A DNA stretch of 64,000 bases from positions 245,349-309,348 of the forward strand of contig JBGPTF010000002.1 of NCBI GenBank assembly GCA_041490445.1. The letters are read 5' to 3'. Numbering within the stretch: position 1 is the first letter of the stretch; every line of letters begins with the position of its first letter. The position numbers were made by a program, and so were the translations under genes. Below, piece by piece: positions 58,967 to 64,000 of this stretch. This stretch comes from JBGPTF01 sp041490445 (GTDB taxonomy: Bacteria > Acidobacteriota > Terriglobia > Acidiferrales > UBA7541). A model generated the notes under the pieces. The model searched no databases and had not been told where the DNA came from. It saw nothing but the letters and a program-made list of their open reading frames with translations.

Positions 58967-60312
58967 TGCGCTACCTCCCGAAGAGTGATTCCGAACGGAA
59001 GGAAATGCTCCGTGCGATCGGAGCAAACTCGATCGAGGATCTTTTCTCGACGATCCCCGAGCGATTTCGCCTGAAACATCCCCTGCATTTGCCCGGCCCG
59101 CTCTCCGAGGCGGAGATCATTCAGTATTTTCAGGCGCGCGCCGAAGAGAACGCCAGGGGGTATACGTCGTTCCTGGGCGCGGGGGTGTACCAGCATCTGC
59201 GGTCGGTCGTCCCCGACGCCATCATCCAGCGCGGCGAATTCCTGACGTCGTATACCCCGTATCAGGCGGAAATCAGCCAGGGCACGCTTGCTGCGATCTT
59301 TGAGTTTCAGACCTTGATGTGCCAGCTCACCGGGCAGGAAGTCGCGAACGCCTCGATGTATGACGGCTCGACCGCGCTCACCGAAGCTGTCCTGATGGCC
59401 GAGCGGCTGACGGACCGCCGGCACGTGTTCATCGCGCGCACCGTGCATCCCGAATATCGCCAGGTGCTGCAGACATACGCGAAGCATCTTGGCCTCGAAC
59501 TCAGCGAAGTCGGGTTCACCGCATCCGGCCAGCTCGACGTTGCGGCCCTCGATCCCCGGGCGCTCGCAGGCGCGGCGGCGCTGGTGGTGCAGTCGCCCAA
59601 CTTCCTTGGCGTGCTCGAAAACCTGCCTGCGCTCGCGGAAATAGCGCACGGAAGCGGAGCACTGCTCGTCACTGGCATCGCTGAAGCTGTCTCCCTCGGC
59701 ACGGTGCGGCCGCCCGCCGAAGCCGATATCGTCGCCATGGAGGGCCAGAGCCTCGGCGTTGCGCCGAGCTACGGGGGGCCGTACGTGGGCGTGATTGCCA
59801 CGCGAGAGAAAAATGTTCGCCAGATGCCCGGCCGCCTTGCGGGCCAGACCACTGACGCGCAGGGCCGCCGCGGCTTCGTGCTTACGCTGGCCACGCGGGA
59901 GCAGCACATTCGTCGAGAGAAGGCCACGTCGAACATCTGTACCAACGAAGCGCTTTTTGCCCTGGCCGCGACGATTCACCTCTGCCTGCTGGGCAAACAG
60001 GGCTTGCGCGAAGTGGCGGAACAAAACCTGGCGAAAGCGCGCTTCGCACAGGCGGAACTCGAAAAGATACCCGGGGTGAAGAGAGCGTTCAGCGGGCCGA
60101 CGTTCAACGAATTCACGCTGGAATTCCCGCGCTCGGTGAAACTGATCAACGCCGAATTGCTTCGCGAGAAGATTATCGGGCCGCTGCCGCTTGGACAGTC
60201 CTATCCGGATCAGACCAAGCGCGGCCTGGTCTGCGTCACCGAGACGATGCCGCGCACCGAAATCGAGCGGCTGGCCGCAGCGATCCGCCGCATTCTCGAA
60301 AAACCGGTTTAA
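58966..60312 (+). CDS. gcvPA: Glycine dehydrogenase (decarboxylating) subunit 1
   Basis: The N-terminal half of a split P protein, 448 residues, forming an alpha2beta2 enzyme with GcvPB that decarboxylates glycine. Typical features are RYLPKSDSERKEMLRAIG, LHLPGPLSEAEIIQYF, FLGAGVYQHLRSVVPDAI, TSYTPYQAEISQGTLAAIFEFQTLM, YDGSTALTEAVLMA and EGQSLGVAPSYGGPYVGVIA, ending with ETMPRTEIERLA. This half has the PLP fold without the Schiff-base lysine. It overlaps gcvH by one base and is followed after 18 bases by gcvPB. Confidence 0.96.
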   Translation: MRYLPKSDSERKEMLRAIGANSIEDLFSTIPERFRLKHPLHLPGPLSEAEIIQYFQARAEENARGYTSFLGAGVYQHLRSVVPDAIIQRGEFLTSYTPYQAEISQGTLAAIFEFQTLMCQLTGQEVANASMYDGSTALTEAVLMAERLTDRRHVFIARTVHPEYRQVLQTYAKHLGLELSEVGFTASGQLDVAALDPRALAGAAALVVQSPNFLGVLENLPALAEIAHGSGALLVTGIAEAVSLGTVRPPAEADIVAMEGQSLGVAPSYGGPYVGVIATREKNVRQMPGRLAGQTTDAQGRRGFVLTLATREQHIRREKATSNICTNEALFALAATIHLCLLGKQGLREVAEQNLAKARFAQAELEKIPGVKRAFSGPTFNEFTLEFPRSVKLINAELLREKIIGPLPLGQSYPDQTKRGLVCVTETMPRTEIERLAAAIRRILEKPV

Positions 60313-60330
60313 ACGAAGGGGCGCACTCCT

Positions 60331-61845
60331 TTGAGCCAGGAATCTTCCAGGATCAAAAAGGCCGGCCGGCACATCAGCCAGAACGAAGGGCTGATCTTCG
60401 AGAAGTCCGCGCCGGGCAAGCGCGGCTTCGAACTGCCGCCGCTCGATGTGCCGCCGGTGGACGCGACGAAAGCTCTCGGCGCCGCCTACGTCCGCGACGC
60501 CATCGAAGGCTTCCCCGAAGTGAGCGAAATCGAAGTCATTCGCCACTTCACACGGCTTTCCACCTGGAATTACGCAATTGATCTCGGGATGTACCCGCTG
60601 GGCTCCTGCACGATGAAGTACAACCCGCGCGTGAACGAATTCGTCGCGCGGCTTGACGGTTTGGCCAGCGAACATCCCTCGCAGCCGGCGAACGTCGCGC
60701 AAGGCTGTCTGCGGATCCTCAGCGACTTGCAGAAGTGCCTCCTCGAAATCACCGGCATGGATGCCATCACGCTGCAGCCCTCGGCCGGCGCGCAGGGTGA
60801 GCTAACCGGGCTGCTGCTCATTCGCGCGCTCCTGGAATCGCAGGGAAATCCGCGCAAGAAAGTTTTGATTCCCGATTCCGCGCACGGGACGAACCCTGCG
60901 TCGGTCGTGATCGCCGGCTACGAAGTGCAGAACATCAAGTCCAACGCGCACGGACAGATTGATACCGACCACCTGCGTGAATTCGTGGACAACGACACGG
61001 CCGCGTTGATGGTGACGAACCCCAGCACGATCGGCGTGTTCGAAGAGCGCATCGCCGAGATTGCGGAAATCCTTCACAGCCGCGGCGCTTTCCTTTACAT
61101 GGACGGCGCCAACATGAACGCGCTTGCCGGCATCACGCGCCCGGGTGATTTCGGAGTGGACGTGATGCACCTGAACCTGCACAAGACATTCTCAACGCCG
61201 CACGGCGGCGGCGGCCCGGGCGCCGGCCCCGTGATGGTCAAGACAATCTTCGAGCCGTATCTCCCGGTGCCAGTGCTCATCGAGAAGGACGGCAGGTTCG
61301 CTCTCGATCAAAACCGGCCGAGATCGATCGGGCGAGTGCGCGCGTACTGCGGAAACTTCGGCGTACTGTTGCGCGCGCTGGCTTACACACTGGCGTACGG
61401 CCCCGGCATTCGGCAGGCGACGGAAGATGCCGTGCTCAACGCCAATTACATCCGCAAGGGACTGGAAGGTCACTTCGACTTGCCCTACAAGCTGCCCTCG
61501 ATGCACGAAGCCGTCTTCAGCGACGCGCGACAGAAAAAACACGGCGTGAACACGATGGACATCGCCAAGCGACTGATTGATTACGGATTCCACCCTTACA
61601 CGACCGCGTTTCCGCTGATTGTCCCCGGCGCGCTGATGATTGAGCCGACGGAATCGGAATCCAAAGAAGAATGCGATCTGTTCATTGATGCGATGCGCGC
61701 GATCGCTGAAGAGGCGGAGAAGAACCCGCAACTGGTAAAGACTGCACCCCATTCCACCCGCGTCGGCCGCCTCGATGAGGTCGCTGCCGCCCGCAAACCA
61801 GTCCTTCGCTGGAAGCCGTCCACTTCCGGCGAAGCCGCCGACTAA
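60331..61845 (+). CDS. gcvPB: Glycine dehydrogenase (decarboxylating) subunit 2
   Basis: The catalytic C-terminal half of the split P protein, 504 residues. The PLP lysine is in MHLNLHKTFSTPHGGGGPGAGPV; other features are EVEVIRHFTRLSTWNYAIDLGMYPLGSCTMKYN-type start (IRHFTRLSTWN, PLGSCTMKYNPR), LQPSAGAQGELTGLL, IPDSAHGTNPASV, VTNPSTIGVFE and YMDGANMNALAGI. It begins with a TTG at 60331, with AAGGGG upstream. It ends the operon; no lpd (L protein) gene follows. Confidence 0.96.
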   Translation: MSQESSRIKKAGRHISQNEGLIFEKSAPGKRGFELPPLDVPPVDATKALGAAYVRDAIEGFPEVSEIEVIRHFTRLSTWNYAIDLGMYPLGSCTMKYNPRVNEFVARLDGLASEHPSQPANVAQGCLRILSDLQKCLLEITGMDAITLQPSAGAQGELTGLLLIRALLESQGNPRKKVLIPDSAHGTNPASVVIAGYEVQNIKSNAHGQIDTDHLREFVDNDTAALMVTNPSTIGVFEERIAEIAEILHSRGAFLYMDGANMNALAGITRPGDFGVDVMHLNLHKTFSTPHGGGGPGAGPVMVKTIFEPYLPVPVLIEKDGRFALDQNRPRSIGRVRAYCGNFGVLLRALAYTLAYGPGIRQATEDAVLNANYIRKGLEGHFDLPYKLPSMHEAVFSDARQKKHGVNTMDIAKRLIDYGFHPYTTAFPLIVPGALMIEPTESESKEECDLFIDAMRAIAEEAEKNPQLVKTAPHSTRVGRLDEVAAARKPVLRWKPSTSGEAAD

Positions 61846-61981
61846 GCCGCCTCCCGGCTTCAAGAAGCAGCCGACCTCTTGTGTCATGGCACGGCCGGAG
61901 CAAAAAAACTGCAATTCAGCGCCTCCGGGTTTCAAGTCGAATTCCTGCTCGGCGAAATACGCGGCGTGCCGGCTAGACTGC

Positions 61982-63391
61982 TCAGTTGGGGAATCGCACG
62001 GAATCGATGAGGGTCTGGAAGGCGCGGTCGTAGTCCTGGGAATTTCTTTCGGGTACCACGCAAATGAAGTAGAGGAGGCCGTCGGGCCGTTCGGTCGTCA
62101 CCAGCCAATCAGATTCGCGCCCACCGAGCGGCGAGTCATTGGTGAGGTAGGTCGAGAGCGCGACCTGGCCGCCCAGACGCATGCGCTCGTGCTGTCGCTG
62201 GATGCCCATCCGCGGATTCGCGCGCTGCAAATCCCGAACCAATTGGTCGGTGGCATCTTCGATGGGAAGAGCGACGCCGGAATCGTTGTGCGGCTCGAAA
62301 AGGCTGACCATCACGCCATAGGCCATTGCCATATTGCCGTGGCCGTCGTCCACGATGCCGCCGTCGGGGAAGAACGAAAGGGCGGAGTCCTGCCCGCTGC
62401 TGCGCCAGTTTTCCGGAAAGTCGAGGCGCAGCGATCCGTTCTCGAATCCTTGATAGCGCATCGCCGGTGCATCGGGACGCCCCGTGCGATTCGTGGCGCC
62501 GGTGCGGGTACTGCCCTTCGCCGGTCGCGGCAGCGATTGCACGAAGGTCTTGATCTGATGGAACTCCGGTGAATCCGCTTTGTAACCGGCGGGCGGGCCG
62601 CCCAGCTTGTCCACTTCCTCATCCACGCGCTCGATGCGACGATCCGGGTTGGGGTGGTCGCTGAAAAACTCCACCGGGCGGCCTTTGCTCTCCGCCTGGA
62701 TCTTTTCGAAGAACTGAGCCATCGCGCGAGGATCGTAGCCGCTGTCGTAAAGAATCTGCGTCCCGAGAATGTCGGCCTGGCTTTCATCGGTGCGGGAATA
62801 CTTCAGGAAGAGCAGGCCCACGCCGGAACTAATCCCGGCCCGCGCCAGGACCCCTGCGATGGAATTGCCGCCGAGCATTCCCCCGAGCAACGACAGCGGA
62901 ACTTGCCACGCCGAAGCCTTCGAGATCTGGTTGGTGCTGTGGCGGAGAACAACGTGCGAAGTTTCATGCGCCATCACGCCGGCAAGCTGCGCCTCCGTGT
63001 CGGCCGCTTCGATCACGCCGCGATTGATGTAGATGAATCCCCCCGGCAGCGCGAATGCGTTGATGGCCATGTCGTTCACGCATTTGTATTGGAACGGATA
63101 CTTGGGCGTGCCGGGCGGCACGTGGAGATCGAGCCGATGGCCCAGGGCGTTCAGATAATTGTCCACCCGCGCATTGTTGAGCATGGGCAACTGCTTCTCC
63201 ACATCGCGCGTGGCTTGCCTCCCCAGTTGTACGTCCTGATCGGGGGAAAATAGATTAAATCCGGGTTTCAAATGAGTGCGGTCAGCCTGGGCGGTGACGG
63301 CAATCCCCAGGAGGAGCGTCGTTGCCAGCACCGCGCCCAGGACTCGACGGGGCTTCCGTGCTCGCTGTCTTCGACCGTGTTCGGAACTCAT
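61982..63391 (-). CDS. Exported M48-family metalloprotease
   Basis: A 469-residue periplasmic zinc protease related to BepA/LoiP. A signal peptide (VLGAVLATTLLLGIAVTAQA) is followed by the peptidase domain with HETSH at 142-146 (the HExxH zinc site), the third ligand region RTDESQADILGTQIL, and FFSDHPNPDRRIERV. The C-terminal ~180 residues form a separate domain of unknown type (YQGFENGSLRLDFPENWR, VPERNSQDYDRAFQTLIDSVRFP). The start ATG at 63391 has GGAGGG five bases upstream. Such enzymes degrade misfolded envelope proteins. Confidence 0.92.
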   Translation of the reverse strand: MSSEHGRRQRARKPRRVLGAVLATTLLLGIAVTAQADRTHLKPGFNLFSPDQDVQLGRQATRDVEKQLPMLNNARVDNYLNALGHRLDLHVPPGTPKYPFQYKCVNDMAINAFALPGGFIYINRGVIEAADTEAQLAGVMAHETSHVVLRHSTNQISKASAWQVPLSLLGGMLGGNSIAGVLARAGISSGVGLLFLKYSRTDESQADILGTQILYDSGYDPRAMAQFFEKIQAESKGRPVEFFSDHPNPDRRIERVDEEVDKLGGPPAGYKADSPEFHQIKTFVQSLPRPAKGSTRTGATNRTGRPDAPAMRYQGFENGSLRLDFPENWRSSGQDSALSFFPDGGIVDDGHGNMAMAYGVMVSLFEPHNDSGVALPIEDATDQLVRDLQRANPRMGIQRQHERMRLGGQVALSTYLTNDSPLGGRESDWLVTTERPDGLLYFICVVPERNSQDYDRAFQTLIDSVRFPN

Positions 63392-63601
63392 GATGCCCTC
63401 CGCAGGCCTCGACCCAAACCCGCCCGCTGCAACATGCGAAATTAGATGAAGGATGCGCGCGCGGAGTTACCCGCCTTGCGTTGCTTTGGCGACGATGCCG
63501 GGATTTCGCCTTGTGGCGGCAATCCCTTGCCGTGCGCGCTTCCTCACACACAAAAATACTATATCGAATCTTTTCGCGGGGAACTTTCGAGGAAGGTTCT
63601 T

Positions 63602-64000
63602 CTAGCGTTCGGTCTCGTTCTTCGTCTTGTCGGCGGCCGTGTGGCGCGGGGTCCGCGCGGCGGCGGGGCGCTGGGGTGCAGCCAGCGGAGCCGACGGCCT
63701 CAGCGGCTCGCCGATGGCGGTGGCCGAAGGAATCTCAATTGGACGACCGTCGCCATTCGCCGCGGCAGCCTCCGCACCCAATTTCGGCACGGGCGGATTG
63801 ACAGGGATCAGCGCTCCCTCCGACTCTTTCAGAAACACCAAACCTTTAGCAGATTCTTCCCAATCGATCGAAAGAACGTCGCCGATGTTGACCTGCTCGG
63901 TGGCGAGCAAACTCGCGAGCGGGTACACCACGTGCCGCTCGATCGCCCGCTTCAGATGCCGCGCGCCGTATTTCAGGTCCGTGCCTTCGCGCAGCAGAAA
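63602..64000 (-). CDS. C-terminal end of a Clp-type AAA+ ATPase (partial)
   Basis: Only the last 132 residues are in the window; the gene continues past 64000. The visible part is the small subdomain of the second AAA+ module: LREGTDLKYGARHLKRAIERHVVYPLASLLA, then QVNIGDVLSIDW. GARHLKRAIE with its sensor-2 Arg is typical of ClpA/B/C-class ATPases. It is followed by an Ala/Pro-rich tail of about 65 residues that ordinary ClpB or ClpC proteins do not have. Which Clp class it is cannot be told from this end. Confidence 0.85.
   Translation of the reverse strand, partial: FLLREGTDLKYGARHLKRAIERHVVYPLASLLATEQVNIGDVLSIDWEESAKGLVFLKESEGALIPVNPPVPKLGAEAAAANGDGRPIEIPSATAIGEPLRPSAPLAAPQRPAAARTPRHTAADKTKNETER

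Noticed and set aside
58930..60702. A 590-codon minus-strand frame opposite gcvPA/gcvPB
   Set aside because: It is the reverse-strand shadow of well-conserved glycine cleavage genes and shows no domain of its own.
1..64000. CRISPR arrays, rRNA operons, insertion sequences or phage genes
   Set aside because: No regularly spaced repeats, rRNA-like stretches, transposase, integrase or phage structural motifs were seen.

Overview
The window comes from a GC-rich, densely coded bacterial chromosome. Nothing in it points to a plasmid, a prophage or a CRISPR locus. The mix of genes suggests an Acidobacteriota-like soil heterotroph: a three-gene type-B succinate dehydrogenase with a single membrane subunit, glnA next to glnE, a long NADP-type isocitrate dehydrogenase beside malate dehydrogenase, a bacterial myo-inositol-phosphate synthase, RNase J, a split glycine decarboxylase, and a large Ig-like lipoprotein with glycine-rich repeats. 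This placement is an inference from gene content; no 16S rRNA gene is present.

Layout. 1-5.7 kb: a peptide-type substrate-binding lipoprotein, tsaC, and the run trmH-like/rarA/exported beta-propeller. 5.8-12.1 kb: a minus-strand run of seven genes with 4-bp overlaps or 0-2 bp gaps (acyl-CoA dehydrogenase, trpS, scpA, scpB, rluB-like, hisC, CoA-binding protein). 12.1-13.6 kb: a gene-free stretch and an orphan LytTR regulator. 13.8-19 kb: a small conserved-looking protein, a four-gene chain (DUF169, MerR, exported Met/Cys-containing protein, Nudix) joined by 4-bp stop/start overlaps, a membrane protein and polX. 19-26.4 kb: a looser region with the Ig-like lipoprotein, a DUF4097 protein, a secreted S9 peptidase, a hidden 50-residue exported peptide, and two families of repeats. 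26.4-35 kb: central metabolism (inositol-phosphate synthase, glnA-terminator-glnE, icd-mdh). 35-42 kb: minus-strand sdhCAB followed by a dipeptidase, a cyclophilin and a GT39 membrane protein. 42-47.3 kb: a GAF protein and a 5'-nucleotidase, then a polyamine locus (pyruvoyl arginine decarboxylase, deoxyhypusine-synthase-like protein, agmatinase). 47.3-53.7 kb: a small membrane protein, RNase J, an acetyltransferase, a hidden 55-residue ORF, uppP, ftsK and tRNA-Phe(GAA). 54-57.2 kb: a glycosyltransferase and a sigma factor overlapping a double-VOC protein. 57.4-61.8 kb: the gcvT-H-PA-PB operon. 62-64 kb: an M48 metalloprotease and the C-terminal end of a Clp-type ATPase cut by the window edge.

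How the genes work together. Nitrogen assimilation is represented by glutamine synthetase with its adenylylation tyrosine (Y397) and the adenylyltransferase that would modify it. TCA flux is represented by icd, mdh and sdhCAB, and one-carbon/glycine catabolism by the complete P, H and T proteins of the glycine cleavage system (no L protein here). The polyamine genes predict arginine to agmatine to putrescine to homospermidine. Several promoters with 16-17 bp spacers can be read directly, including divergent ones between sdhC and the GAF gene.

The observations I find most worth a second look are the sigma/VOC pair, the polyamine locus, the DUF169-MerR-Nudix chain, a catalytic Asp-to-Glu change in the RluB-like pseudouridine synthase, the repeat that supplies the end of PolX, and the structured repeats at 26.06-26.27 kb with paired base changes.
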